Shown here piece after piece: positions 48,850-57,846 of a stretch of DNA of 64,000 nt. Positions within the stretch are counted from its first letter, which is position 1; each line of letters begins with the position of its first letter. The notes beneath the pieces were generated by a model. That model had not been told where the DNA came from and did not search any database. It was given only the letters and a program-made list of their open reading frames with translations. The stretch spans positions 1 to 64,000 of the forward strand of contig NZ_CAJYCN010000010.1 of assembly GCF_913566895.1 (NCBI RefSeq). Reading direction: 5' to 3'. Both the position numbers and the translations under genes were made by a program. The stretch is from Listeria ilorinensis (GTDB lineage Bacteria > Bacillota > Bacilli > Lactobacillales > Listeriaceae).

Positions 48850-48882
48850 TGGCATTTATTCTTGAAAAAATGGTATTTATTC
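48846..48882. promoter_or_regulatory. Two 16-bp direct repeats at 21-bp spacing: AraC-type operator
   Basis: AAAATGGCATTTATTC (48846-48861) and AAAATGGTATTTATTC (48867-48882) agree in 15 of 16 bases and are exactly 21 bp apart, two helical turns, as in the araI1-I2 half-sites. They adjoin the -35 of the rhamnosidase promoter and lie in the leader of the regulator gene. Confidence 0.75.
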
Positions 48883-48912
48883 AGTTTTAATGAAATTTTA
48901 GGAGTGTATTTC

Positions 48913-49881
48913 ATGAATCTATCCGAACTCGATGTATTTTTATTCCAGCACACAGAAATCGAACAAATCCAGTTGACCGAAAAAATGAATATCAATGAGC
49001 TGAATCTGCCTTACGCCCTTCAAAAAATCCCTCGAATCCCTAAAGAAGCGTTCTTTTTAGATGGCAATATTTTTATCAATAAACAGCAACGCTTTTCTTA
49101 TACGCCAGCCCATACACACGATTTTGTCGAGATCAACTATATGTATGCCGGAAGCTGCACCCAATCAATCAACGGTGAAAAAATCCAGCTCAAAAAGGAC
49201 CACATCATCGTGATGGATAAAGATGTAGTCCAACAAATCGATTATATTGGGGAACAGGATATTCTCATCAATATCCTCGTCCATGAAAACTTTCTTTCAA
49301 CAGATATTTTATATGATTCCTTTCAGTCACACGCGATTTTTAGTGAATTTCTTTTGCATGCCATTCGTGAAAAAGCCGCTTACAGCAACTTTTTGCTGAT
49401 TGATCTATCAAAAAACGAGAATATCCTGGCTCTCTTGCGCAACATGATAGTGGAGTATTTCAATCAGAATCATTTTAAGCAGGAAATTATCAAACATTAT
49501 TTTTCAATCTTTAGTTATGAAATTAGTCGAGAGTTGGAAAAACTCGCTTGGGAAGGCACGCAGGAAACGGATCGAGAAATCATGGAGATCATCAGCTATA
49601 TTGATCAGCATTATCAGCACATCACACTTACCGAACTCGCCCAAAAGTTCAAGTATAATAAAAACTACTTGTCCACCAAAATCAAACAAGAACTTGGTAA
49701 AGGCTTTTTTGATCTTGTTAACGAGAAACGGTTGACTGTGGCAAAAAAATTGCTAGAAGAAACAGATCAGCCAGTTGCTGATATTGCTTATGAAATCGGC
49801 TACCATGACCCCAGTAATTTTTACAAGGCCTTCAAGCAAAAATATGGTCAAACGCCACTGCGTTTTCGGAAAAATCAATAG
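48913..49881 (+). CDS. AraC-family transcriptional regulator (rhamnosidase operon)
   Basis: 322 residues: an N-terminal cupin-like sensing region (about 50-130, with YTPAHTHDFVEINYMYAG) and a C-terminal double HTH (LTELAQKFKYNKNYLSTKIK and VADIAYEIGYHDPSNFYKAF). ATG at 48913 with TAGGAG eight bases upstream; a longer open extension to 48862 lacks a ribosome site. Divergent from the rhamnosidase-MFS operon and very likely its activator. Confidence 0.9.
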   Translation: MNLSELDVFLFQHTEIEQIQLTEKMNINELNLPYALQKIPRIPKEAFFLDGNIFINKQQRFSYTPAHTHDFVEINYMYAGSCTQSINGEKIQLKKDHIIVMDKDVVQQIDYIGEQDILINILVHENFLSTDILYDSFQSHAIFSEFLLHAIREKAAYSNFLLIDLSKNENILALLRNMIVEYFNQNHFKQEIIKHYFSIFSYEISRELEKLAWEGTQETDREIMEIISYIDQHYQHITLTELAQKFKYNKNYLSTKIKQELGKGFFDLVNEKRLTVAKKLLEETDQPVADIAYEIGYHDPSNFYKAFKQKYGQTPLRFRKNQ

Positions 49882-49902
49882 AAATGCCACTTACCTATAT
49901 CA

Positions 49903-49940
49903 AGCTATCAAATTCGATAAGTATCTTGAATTTGATAGCT
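49903..49940 (+). terminator. Hairpin after the AraC gene
   Basis: AGCTATCAAATTC pairs perfectly over 13 bp with GAATTTGATAGCT; no proper T-run follows, so termination is uncertain. From 49941 to 50103 I see no supported gene; a minus-strand frame of about 80 codons is open there but lacks a start and a ribosome site. Confidence 0.5.
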
Positions 49941-50103
49941 ATGGAGACCTTTTGGATGTGCCCTAATAAATCTATGCGGAAGGCAAAGTGAATCATCCCT
50001 GATGAAGGCAGGGATGTGTATGGTGGACTGATCTTGTACAAGTCACAGACCATCTGTTGATTTTCTCGATCGGTCTCAATTGTTGCCTTACTTGGGCTTT
50101 CTT

Positions 50104-50147
50104 CAAAAAAATAGCCCCTCCTAAGTTTGGCAAACTCTGGGGCTATT
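50104..50147 (-). terminator. Terminator of the phosphoglycerate-mutase-like gene
   Basis: AATAGCCCCA pairs with GGGGCTATT, inner AGTTTG/CAAACT pairing, then seven T on the minus strand. Confidence 0.85.
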
Positions 50148-50233
50148 CACTCCTATGGTCGTCGTCTTTTCAACGATTCTTCTGTAAAAGAATCATATTG
50201 ACACAAGGGACCTTTTCCAAATTCTTTAAAGCC

Positions 50234-50836
50234 CTACCTGCTCAACGCCGAAAAATCATGATTGATTGCTTCGACGAATTGAAACTCGCCTGCTTCATAG
50301 GTAAACTTCAATATACAGCAATTCGAAAAACGGATCTGTCTCACGCGCGCAAAATCTTCCCACTTCTGAATGAACATATACATGGCGCCTCCATGGCCGA
50401 CTGCCAAAACCTGTTCATGATCAGCCTGTTCCATGATTTCTCTAAGTGTCGTATCCATCCGGTTCTGCACTTCCAAACTATCCTCTCCACCAAACTTCAC
50501 AAAAGCATCTCCATAAGAAGTAGCACCCGGTTCATGTGGCGGATTCAAATCTTCACTTTCCCCTTCGAACACGCCAAAATGCCATTCTCGCAATCCTTTT
50601 AACCGCTTATACGGCATCGATTGATTCGTCACGAGCTCAAGCGTATCACATGCTCGTTCTGCTGTTGAAGAATACGCATGGTCAAAGGTGATCTGTTCTT
50701 TTTGAAAATATTCAGCGGCTAGTTTTGCCTGCGCAATGCCAAGCTCTGTCAGCGGCGAATCGCACCAACCCTGTATTTTATGTCGCATATTGAAAACTGT
50801 CTGCCCGTGCCGCATTAAGTAAAGTGTTTTTGTCAT
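50234..50836 (-). CDS. Histidine phosphatase family protein (phosphoglycerate mutase-like)
   Basis: 200 residues with the catalytic LMRHGQTVFN near the N-terminus and GHGGAMYMF carrying the second His. A broad family including cofactor-dependent mutases and small-molecule phosphatases; the short length and sequence suggest a phosphatase. ATG at 50836 with AAAGGA eight bases upstream; an ATG three codons earlier overlaps that site. Confidence 0.87.
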   Translation of the reverse strand: MTKTLYLMRHGQTVFNMRHKIQGWCDSPLTELGIAQAKLAAEYFQKEQITFDHAYSSTAERACDTLELVTNQSMPYKRLKGLREWHFGVFEGESEDLNPPHEPGATSYGDAFVKFGGEDSLEVQNRMDTTLREIMEQADHEQVLAVGHGGAMYMFIQKWEDFARVRQIRFSNCCILKFTYEAGEFQFVEAINHDFSALSR

Positions 50837-50891
50837 TCGAGTCATCCTTTATCTGTTTTTCTTTACTTTAGCACTTGGAGTTAGCTCGAAG

Positions 50892-51263
50892 TCAAGCCTT
50901 TTCTTCTTGAATTGCACGCTGCTTGTACTTTGGTAACATGCGGAAAGCCTGCCCGTATGCATGATCAATCAGCTCCATAATCAATTGCTGCTCTGTTTCT
51001 TCTTCCAGTAGCACCGAAATATAGGTCCTTTTGTCCATATAGTACCCCGACAAAATATGCGGATTTTCTGCACGAAGTATTTCACTTTTTTGCGGATCAC
51101 ATCTTAGGGTTAAAATCGGCCGTCCTTCATTTTCAGTGCCCAACATGCCGATCAGCTTTCCTTCCACGTGGTAGCGGTGCGCTCCCCATTCTTCCTTGTA
51201 CGTATGAACAACAGCCGGATGCCCGATCAGTGCCTGATGAATCTCTGGATAAGCTTCCTTCAT
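50892..51263 (-). CDS. MmcQ/YjbR family DNA-binding protein
   Basis: 123 residues with the YjbR fold, CyaY-like: GKLIGMLGTENEGRPILTLRCDP and AENPHILSGYYMDKRTYISVLL. Members bind DNA in structural studies; cellular role unknown. ATG at 51263, 3 bp after the VOC gene, so translationally coupled. Confidence 0.8.
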   Translation of the reverse strand: MKEAYPEIHQALIGHPAVVHTYKEEWGAHRYHVEGKLIGMLGTENEGRPILTLRCDPQKSEILRAENPHILSGYYMDKRTYISVLLEEETEQQLIMELIDHAYGQAFRMLPKYKQRAIQEEKA

Positions 51264-51266
51264 TTT

Positions 51267-51629
51267 TCATTCCTCCAGAATCATAATTTTATTGCCGTCT
51301 GGATCAAGCAGATTAAGTTCTCGACCGCCCCATTCAGCTAGACGTGGCTCAGGGATCTCCACATTTTTTGCTCGAAGTTCCTCGTACATCTCATCCAATG
51401 TCCCACTCGCAGCAAAAACCAGTTCAACCTTAGACTCACTGCTCTTGCCCCATTTTCCACTGTTCCAAATGATAATGCCTGGCGCCTGCTCGCCAAATGC
51501 CAGTTTGGCACCATCATACTCCCCATAACCCTCAAAAGTGATCGGCATGCCTAGTTTCTCATGATAAAAGGCCACCAATTCCGCCGGGTCTTCCGTTGAA
51601 ATATTGACACAAATAAAATCTTTAATCAT
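51267..51629 (-). CDS. VOC-family (glyoxalase/bleomycin-resistance type) protein
   Basis: 120 residues: DFICVNISTEDPAELVAFYHEKLGMPI and the C-terminal LNLLDPDGNKIMILEE are typical of VOC enzymes. Metal ligands are not fully clear. Could be a small-molecule dioxygenase, isomerase or binding protein. ATG at 51629 with AGGTG six bases upstream; the GTG at 51638 is in the ribosome site. Confidence 0.82.
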   Translation of the reverse strand: MIKDFICVNISTEDPAELVAFYHEKLGMPITFEGYGEYDGAKLAFGEQAPGIIIWNSGKWGKSSESKVELVFAASGTLDEMYEELRAKNVEIPEPRLAEWGGRELNLLDPDGNKIMILEE

Positions 51630-51692
51630 CTTTATCACCTCTCCTTTATCCTAGCATCAAGCGGGAAATCCGTATTGTATAAAAACGACATT

Positions 51693-52487
51693 TCAGGGGA
51701 AAAAACGACGTTGAAATTCTGTCGGCGTGTGATTGCTATATCTTTTGAACTGCTTGATAAAGTGAGCCTGATCATGGAAGCCGAGCTCTACTGCAATCTC
51801 TGCCCCGCTGCGATACGGATCACTGGACAGCTCCCGAACCGCCCGCTGAAACCGAATCAATTTTTCTGCCTGTCTCGGTGCCAGTCCCAGATAGCTCTTA
51901 AAAATCCGCTCAAGTTGACGTCTCGAAAGAAGGGTTTCTGCTAGCATCCCTTGTTCAGAATGATCTGATCGCCCGTTTAAAACGTGATCCATTGCTAGAA
52001 AAAAATCAGTAGACGTTTTCCGAGCCGGGTGTTCAAGCTGCTTCAAAAAGAAGGCCTCCAGTCGAACCATTCGTGCCCGATTAGCCCTCGCCTCGCCAAG
52101 GGCTTCCAAAAGCTGGCGCGTGAAACCTGGAAACAAGTCCACCGGGTCGACCAGCTGATTCACTGTCACAACTAATGCTTCCGGCACAAACTGATGCAGC
52201 GCCCAAGCATAAAATCGCACAGCAAAAATCTGCGTCCCGTCTCCCTCCGATTCAAAGGCCGCATCACTCGGTCCAGCAAACGCCACACTGGCAATTGCTC
52301 CGTCAGCATTCAACATGAAAAGAATGTCGGCACACATGTCTGGCACAACCAAACCACTGGTATCCGTCTTATCCGATTCCCAAAAGCAAGCAATATAAGG
52401 CTGGAGTGGTCGGATCGGTGGATATTCATGGTAGCCCACTCGGTTGAAGCCTGCGACGATTGGTTGAAAACCTGTTACTTCGATCAT
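51693..52487 (-). CDS. AraC-family regulator with DUF6597-type N-terminus
   Basis: 264 residues: an N-terminal domain (PIRPLQPYIACFWESDKT, VPDMCADILFML) common in AraC regulators next to small enzymes, and a C-terminal HTH pair ending HDQAHFIKQFKRYSNHTPTEFQRR. Likely acts on the downstream VOC-YjbR pair, 64 bp away on the same strand; the target is inference. ATG at 52487 with AGGAGG eight bases upstream. Confidence 0.87.
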   Translation of the reverse strand: MIEVTGFQPIVAGFNRVGYHEYPPIRPLQPYIACFWESDKTDTSGLVVPDMCADILFMLNADGAIASVAFAGPSDAAFESEGDGTQIFAVRFYAWALHQFVPEALVVTVNQLVDPVDLFPGFTRQLLEALGEARANRARMVRLEAFFLKQLEHPARKTSTDFFLAMDHVLNGRSDHSEQGMLAETLLSRRQLERIFKSYLGLAPRQAEKLIRFQRAVRELSSDPYRSGAEIAVELGFHDQAHFIKQFKRYSNHTPTEFQRRFFP

Positions 52488-52586
52488 CCGTATCGCCTCC
52501 TTTCTGTTTTATTGTACCCTAACTTCATAAATTTGACATTGGACGATCAAAAAGCAAGGATAGCAGAACTACCCTTGCTTATCTTG

Positions 52587-55211
52587 TTATTTCCGTCCTG
52601 TTAAAACTGAATAGATCTTTTTCTCACACTCCACAATCACAAATACTGCCAGTCCGGCTCCCAGTGAGAGCAGTAGCTCGTATCCACTAAGTGCCGCCGT
52701 TTCCATGACAGCATGGAAAGGAGACAAATAAATGACTAGTGCTTGCAGAACAAAGAGGATCATTACTGCATACCAGAGTGCTTGATTTTGCAAAATGCTT
52801 TTATTCAGTGAAAATTTGAATAGCTCACGACAGTTGATCATGTAAAATGCCTGACCAAAGACAATCGTTTGTAGAAGTGCCGTTTGAATGACTTCTGTAG
52901 AGGCACCCTGCCCTCTCAAATAGCCTTCCACGATAAAGCCAAGTGCAGCAATCAGAATCGATACATACGCAACTCTCACGATGGCATAGCCGTCCAAAAT
53001 CTTCTCTTTGGGGTCTCTCGGCTTCCGGGTCATCACATCTTTGGCATATGGCTCGTAACCAAGTGCAAAGGAAAGCGTAATGGTTGTCACCATATTGAGC
53101 CACAAGATCTGCACGGAAGTCAGTGGTAGCGGCATATTCGCTAAGAGAGAGATCACCACGAGCAAACCTTGTGCAAAAGCAGTCGGCAAGGAAAAGAAGA
53201 TTGTTTTTTTCAAATTATCATATACACGACGGCCTTCTTTTACTGCCTTGACGATTGTCGCAAAGTTATCATCAGCTAGTACCATATCGGAAGCATCTTT
53301 TGTTACTTGCGTGCCTTTGATCCCCATCGCAATCCCAATATCTGCTTTCTTTAGAGCTGGTGCATCATTCACACCATCGCCAGTCATCCCAACGATATGG
53401 CCATGTGATTGGATAGCCGATACGAGACGTAGTTTATGCTCTGGTGTTGTGCGGGCAAATACGTCATGTGTCATCACGACATCTTGCAATTCTACATCTG
53501 TCATCTGCTCGATCTCACTGCCAACAAGTGCCTGATCATAGTGTTCCATCCCGATCTCGCGTGCAATCGCAATGGCTGTATCTTTATGATCGCCAGTAAT
53601 CATTTTGACACGGATGCCAGCCGTTCGACAGACGCCCACTGCTTCGACAGCTTCTTTTTTAGGTGGGTCCATGATGCCGTATAGCCCAGCCAAAATCATG
53701 CCATTCTGCAAATCTTTATGCGTGAGTGTCTCCTTCTCGCTTGAAACCGGTTTGAATGCCCCTGCCAGAATTCGCTGACCTTTGCTGGCGTACTCGGACA
53801 TGATCTGCTCCCAATAACCCCTATCAAGGCCTGTTGATATATGTCCCTCGATCTGCTCGCCTACCATGCTAAAAATCACATCTGGCGCTCCTTTCAGGTA
53901 AATAAATTTTTCTCCGCCCACTTTGACTAGGACGGCCATATATTTATAAGCAGAGTCGAATGGGATTTTATACAGTAAATGATGCTTCTGGCTGAGATCG
54001 GCATGATGAGCGAACTCAAGTAGCGCTCCTTCCGTCGGGTTCCCAATGACCTCACGCTTGCCATCATGATAATCGATTTTTGTATCGTTGCAGTAAACGG
54101 CTATTTCGACCAGCTTACGAAAGGCCTCATTTTCATTCTGTAATTCGATTGGTCTTGCCGTATGCTCACTTACACCATCTTTTGTCAAAACAGACACAAC
54201 GGTCATTTCATTTTTGGTCAGTGTGCCGGTCTTATCCGAACAAATCACACTCATACTGCCAAGTGTTTCAACGGCCGGCATTTTCTTGATAATAGCCTTT
54301 TCTTTCGCCATTTTAGAAACGCCCATGGATAAAATAATCGACAGAACGGCCGGTAAACCTTCCGGGACCGCAGAGACAGCCAGCGCGATCAAGGCCGAGA
54401 CAATTTCATTCATAGCAAAATCATGATAAAATAGACTGAAAAATAATAGAAACACGATAAGTGCAGATAGTATATAAAAAATTTGGTGATTAAGCTGCTT
54501 CATCTTTTTGATTAGCGGCGTCACGGCTTGCTTGACTTCTTTCAGATTCTGGCTGATCTTTCCAAGCTCTGTGTGATCGCCTGTTGCAATGACGATTCCT
54601 TTCCCAGTGCCGCTGTTCACGAGCGTACCGGAAAAAGCCATATTCGTTCGGTCGCCTAGATCGGCTTCGGCTTCGATCGCCTCGACCGTTTTCTCAATTG
54701 GTGTAGATTCTCCTGTTAAAATTGCTTCTTCCACCACTAACTGGTAGGACTCAATGATTCGCAAGTCTGCGGGAATGATATCCCCTGGCGCAAGAAGTAC
54801 CAAATCGCCCTGTACCAGTGTTTCGGCTGGTACGATTTCTTTTTGACCTTCCGACATAATGGTAGCTTCCGCACTCATCATGTTGGTCAAGCTATTCAGT
54901 GAATTGGTAGCTTTTCTTTCTTGAACATATCCAATTAAAGCATTTATTACAACTACCAGAAAAATAATGGCCATCTCTGTATAGGAACCAGAAATCCCTT
55001 TCAAAATACCCGCGACGATCAATACATAAATCAAGAGATCATGGAAATGCTTGAAAAATTTCTTCCATTCGCTTTCTTCCTGCCCCTTGCTCAACCTGTT
55101 ATAGCCATTTTGTGTTACACGTGTCGTCCTTTCATTTTGGGTAAGCCCCTTTGTATCGGTCGCCGTATTTTCTAGAAGCTGTTGGATGGATTGTTGATAC
55201 CATTTTTTCAT
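52587..55211 (-). CDS. P-type cation-transporting ATPase (type II)
   Basis: 874 residues with about ten TM helices. Phosphorylation motif SDKTGTLTKNE, TGES actuator loop, TGDGVNDAPALKKADIGIAMG. M4 keeps PEGLPAV. M6 reads ILWLNMVTTITLSFALGYE, so the SERCA aspartate (D800) is Thr, and M5 lacks the SERCA Asn and Glu, so a calcium pump is not assured; another monovalent or divalent cation is possible. ATG at 55211 with GGAGG seven bases upstream; the TTG at 55226 overlaps that site. Confidence 0.85.
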   Translation of the reverse strand: MKKWYQQSIQQLLENTATDTKGLTQNERTTRVTQNGYNRLSKGQEESEWKKFFKHFHDLLIYVLIVAGILKGISGSYTEMAIIFLVVVINALIGYVQERKATNSLNSLTNMMSAEATIMSEGQKEIVPAETLVQGDLVLLAPGDIIPADLRIIESYQLVVEEAILTGESTPIEKTVEAIEAEADLGDRTNMAFSGTLVNSGTGKGIVIATGDHTELGKISQNLKEVKQAVTPLIKKMKQLNHQIFYILSALIVFLLFFSLFYHDFAMNEIVSALIALAVSAVPEGLPAVLSIILSMGVSKMAKEKAIIKKMPAVETLGSMSVICSDKTGTLTKNEMTVVSVLTKDGVSEHTARPIELQNENEAFRKLVEIAVYCNDTKIDYHDGKREVIGNPTEGALLEFAHHADLSQKHHLLYKIPFDSAYKYMAVLVKVGGEKFIYLKGAPDVIFSMVGEQIEGHISTGLDRGYWEQIMSEYASKGQRILAGAFKPVSSEKETLTHKDLQNGMILAGLYGIMDPPKKEAVEAVGVCRTAGIRVKMITGDHKDTAIAIAREIGMEHYDQALVGSEIEQMTDVELQDVVMTHDVFARTTPEHKLRLVSAIQSHGHIVGMTGDGVNDAPALKKADIGIAMGIKGTQVTKDASDMVLADDNFATIVKAVKEGRRVYDNLKKTIFFSLPTAFAQGLLVVISLLANMPLPLTSVQILWLNMVTTITLSFALGYEPYAKDVMTRKPRDPKEKILDGYAIVRVAYVSILIAALGFIVEGYLRGQGASTEVIQTALLQTIVFGQAFYMINCRELFKFSLNKSILQNQALWYAVMILFVLQALVIYLSPFHAVMETAALSGYELLLSLGAGLAVFVIVECEKKIYSVLTGRK

Positions 55212-55273
55212 TTTTATCGCCTCCAAAAAGCTTTCTCACATTGAGTATAACTGCATTGGCAGGTAGAAATTTG

Positions 55274-55305
55274 TTTATTATTTTAGTGTCTAGGTAAATA
55301 ATAAA
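55274..55305. promoter_or_regulatory. Perfect inverted repeat between the divergent ATPase and Mga-like genes
   Basis: TTTATTATTT (55274-55283) and AAATAATAAA (55296-55305) are exact complements with a 12-nt spacer. Likely operator for the adjacent regulator. Confidence 0.5.
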
Positions 55306-55335
55306 GGACTTTTCACATGAGAGAAGGATGCCCCT

Positions 55336-56841
55336 ATGAAACAATTATTAGATAAAAAAGAACATGATCTGCTGCGTATCTTTACGAAAATCGATGCTGT
55401 TTATCCGCAGCCTGTTACGATCAGGGAGCTTCAAGAATCGCTCCATTTATCACATGTCACAATTATCAAAGATATTCAAACGCTTAATGGTATTCTTACT
55501 TCAAGCAATCTCCCTGTTGAAATCGTTACTTCATCAACAGGTGTCATGATTGAAAAAGAACTTTCGTTTCAATCAAAACTTGTGGGGATTTCAATTTTTG
55601 AGAATAGTTTGATGTATCATTACTTGATTACTTTGTTATCCCCGGTTTCCACCTCCGCTCAAACATTTTGCCGCACTCAGAATATCAGCTCTTCTTATTT
55701 TTATAAAAGAATTCAGACATTAAAGCAGTTCTTAGGCGATTATCGTCTTTCGGTCGATGTACGCGGCAATCGGTTGACTGGAGCAGAAAAAGATATTCGC
55801 TATTTCTTATTTCAGCTTTTTTGGGGTACTTTTTCCAATTATCATTGGCCTTACTCACATATCCAGAAAGCGGAATGCCAATTATTGCTGGATCATTTTT
55901 TGCAAAAAAGCGGTTATCAAGCGAATCTTATCGAAAAGGAAAAGTTTCTGCATGGCCTTGCTATCATTCGATTACGTCTTTTGAGTCAAGGATTTATCCA
56001 GCCAGAAGAAGAACTATTCGATATTCGTTTTAAGGAAGGGCAGCCCATCTTCGCTGAACTTGTGGATGCCGTCCGGTCGCTTTATCAGAAAAAAACATCA
56101 TTTCCTGCTGATTTGCTGCTTGATGAATATCGCTTTTTCTATACAATGATCAATATCACCTTATTTGAACATGAACACGCTGGCCGTCTGGAACAAGTCT
56201 TGCAGCTTTATGATCAGTATCATCCTGTTGGATCCGAACTGACTCTTTTATTTGCGAGTCAGCTTTATACGATTCTGGGAGTTGATTTGCGTGCCGACCC
56301 GCGCGCCATGCTGGAACTGACAAAAATACACAACCACGCTTCCTGGTTCGTCGGACTTCCGCTTTCTTATGATATGGCTGCCATGCTCCAACGCTACCAA
56401 AGCGAATATCCTGTTGTTTTTGCTGCTATTAGTACTATTGTGAATACGGTCTTACAGAGCAAACCAATGAATCGCGATTTTCTTACGACCCATTATTTGC
56501 TGATTTTGGGAAACTACATAGATCTTTATGCTTTCAATCCGAAGCTTCACGTAAAAATTGCTTGTGCAGAAGGACCACTAGTAGAAAAACAAGTCGAACT
56601 TGCACTTTTGCAGCGCTATCAGAATAAAATTTCTATCTATCCGTACGTTGATGCAGAAACAGATTTACTGATCACTGAATATCAGACTGCAGCAGTCGAT
56701 CTCCCTACTGTCTCTATGATTTATCCGCTGACTCAAGCACTTTGGAACAAACTTGATACATTAATTTTCACGTTGCATACACAAAAAAGTAAGGCATTTC
56801 TAGCAAAAATCGAATTAGACTTTCCTCACTTACTGCTCTAA
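55336..56841 (+). CDS. Mga-like transcriptional regulator
   Basis: 501 residues: an N-terminal HTH (about 22-45, TIRELQESLHLSHVTIIKDI), a second HTH region (about 110-135, SSSYFYKRIQTLKQFLG), then a long PRD-like helical body, the Mga/AtxA plan. The final 100 residues look like a degenerate PTS EIIB-like domain (LLITEYQTAAVDLPTVSMIYPL). ATG at 55336 with AGAAGGA upstream. Target unknown; the divergent ATPase is the nearest candidate. Confidence 0.8.
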   Translation: MKQLLDKKEHDLLRIFTKIDAVYPQPVTIRELQESLHLSHVTIIKDIQTLNGILTSSNLPVEIVTSSTGVMIEKELSFQSKLVGISIFENSLMYHYLITLLSPVSTSAQTFCRTQNISSSYFYKRIQTLKQFLGDYRLSVDVRGNRLTGAEKDIRYFLFQLFWGTFSNYHWPYSHIQKAECQLLLDHFLQKSGYQANLIEKEKFLHGLAIIRLRLLSQGFIQPEEELFDIRFKEGQPIFAELVDAVRSLYQKKTSFPADLLLDEYRFFYTMINITLFEHEHAGRLEQVLQLYDQYHPVGSELTLLFASQLYTILGVDLRADPRAMLELTKIHNHASWFVGLPLSYDMAAMLQRYQSEYPVVFAAISTIVNTVLQSKPMNRDFLTTHYLLILGNYIDLYAFNPKLHVKIACAEGPLVEKQVELALLQRYQNKISIYPYVDAETDLLITEYQTAAVDLPTVSMIYPLTQALWNKLDTLIFTLHTQKSKAFLAKIELDFPHLLL

Positions 56842-56850
56842 CATACAAAA

Positions 56851-56884
56851 AAGCAGAAATCCGTTAAGATTTCTGCTTTTAAAA
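56851..56884 (+). terminator. Terminator of the Mga-like gene
   Basis: AAGCAGAAATC pairs perfectly with GATTTCTGCTT around a 6-nt loop, followed by TT and an A/T tail. Confidence 0.8.
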
Positions 56885-57009
56885 TTTTAGGGGACTGAAC
56901 ATCATCCTAAAAGTCACGCCCTCTCTCCCGCTAACCATCATCGAAGAATTATCCTGCAAACTGGTTTAATGTCGAGCTATAACAAAATCTTCGGGAAGAG
57001 ATTTGCATC

Positions 57010-57819
57010 TTACTTAAGCACCAGTTCTTCCAGTGCATAGGCCACTCCTGCTTCGTTATTCGTTTTAGTGATAAACTTACCAAGTTGTTTGATATGTTCA
57101 GCCGCATTATCCATCACGACGGGCATCCCTGCATATTCCAGCATCGTACTATCATTTTCAGCATCACCAATCGCCATTACCTCATCTCGGGAAATGCCAA
57201 GTGAATCGGCCAACTGTTTGAGCGCCGTCCCTTTACTCACACCTTTGTGTAAAAATTCCAGATTATACGGGACACTGCGTACAATGTAGTACTTCTCTTG
57301 CAACTCTTTCGTCAAAGCAGCCACTACTTCATCAATTTTTTCAGGCTCATCTAGTAGCATGGCTTTGGCAATTCTGATATCATTCGGCGCTTTGTCGACC
57401 GGCTGATAAAACAGTGGTGTCTGCAATAGTAGCGAGTCCTTACAGGTCAGAATCGAAATTTCTTCATGTGGTACATACATCTTCGTAGCATCCAAATAGG
57501 TCAGATGAGCTCCAAGTGGTGCACAAAATGCAAAAATATCTTGAAGTGCTTCCTTATCAAGTGCCGAGTCAGCCACAATTTCCCCGGTTTTCGTTTTCAA
57601 AACGATTGCACCATTCATTGTAATCGCATAATCTTCCGCGTCGAGCAGCTCCAACTGTTCAAGGCTATGCCGCAGACCAACAAGCGGTCGCCCTGAGCAG
57701 AGTACCACTTTTGCCCCTGCTTGTTTGGCAGCTTTAATTCGTTCAATAACCGGAACAACCAACTCATGTGCATCGTTCAACAGGGTGCCGTCAATATCAA
57801 TCGCAATCAATTTATACAT
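57010..57819 (-). CDS. Cof-type HAD-superfamily phosphatase
   Basis: 269 residues: DIDGTLLN (8-15) nucleophile loop, SGRP, KGTALKQLADSLGI and GDAENDSTMLEYAG, the Cof/YidA subgroup with a C2 cap. Such enzymes hydrolyse sugar phosphates and phospho-vitamins. ATG at 57819 with GGAGGAG eight bases upstream. Upstream DNA to dinG-like is 27 bp, so probably one message. Confidence 0.9.
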   Translation of the reverse strand: MYKLIAIDIDGTLLNDAHELVVPVIERIKAAKQAGAKVVLCSGRPLVGLRHSLEQLELLDAEDYAITMNGAIVLKTKTGEIVADSALDKEALQDIFAFCAPLGAHLTYLDATKMYVPHEEISILTCKDSLLLQTPLFYQPVDKAPNDIRIAKAMLLDEPEKIDEVVAALTKELQEKYYIVRSVPYNLEFLHKGVSKGTALKQLADSLGISRDEVMAIGDAENDSTMLEYAGMPVVMDNAAEHIKQLGKFITKTNNEAGVAYALEELVLK

Positions 57820-57846
57820 GCTTCTCCTCCTCCAACGTCCTCTCTA

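Noticed and set aside
49895..50147. Minus-strand open frame of about 80 codons after the AraC gene, perhaps a gene remnant
   Set aside because: No start codon with a ribosome site, includes the terminator of the neighbouring gene and shows no recognisable motif.
50057..50602. Long plus-strand frame of 181 codons over the phosphoglycerate-mutase-like gene
   Set aside because: It lies antisense to a gene with clear catalytic motifs and a ribosome site, has no ribosome site of its own and resembles no family; a shadow frame.
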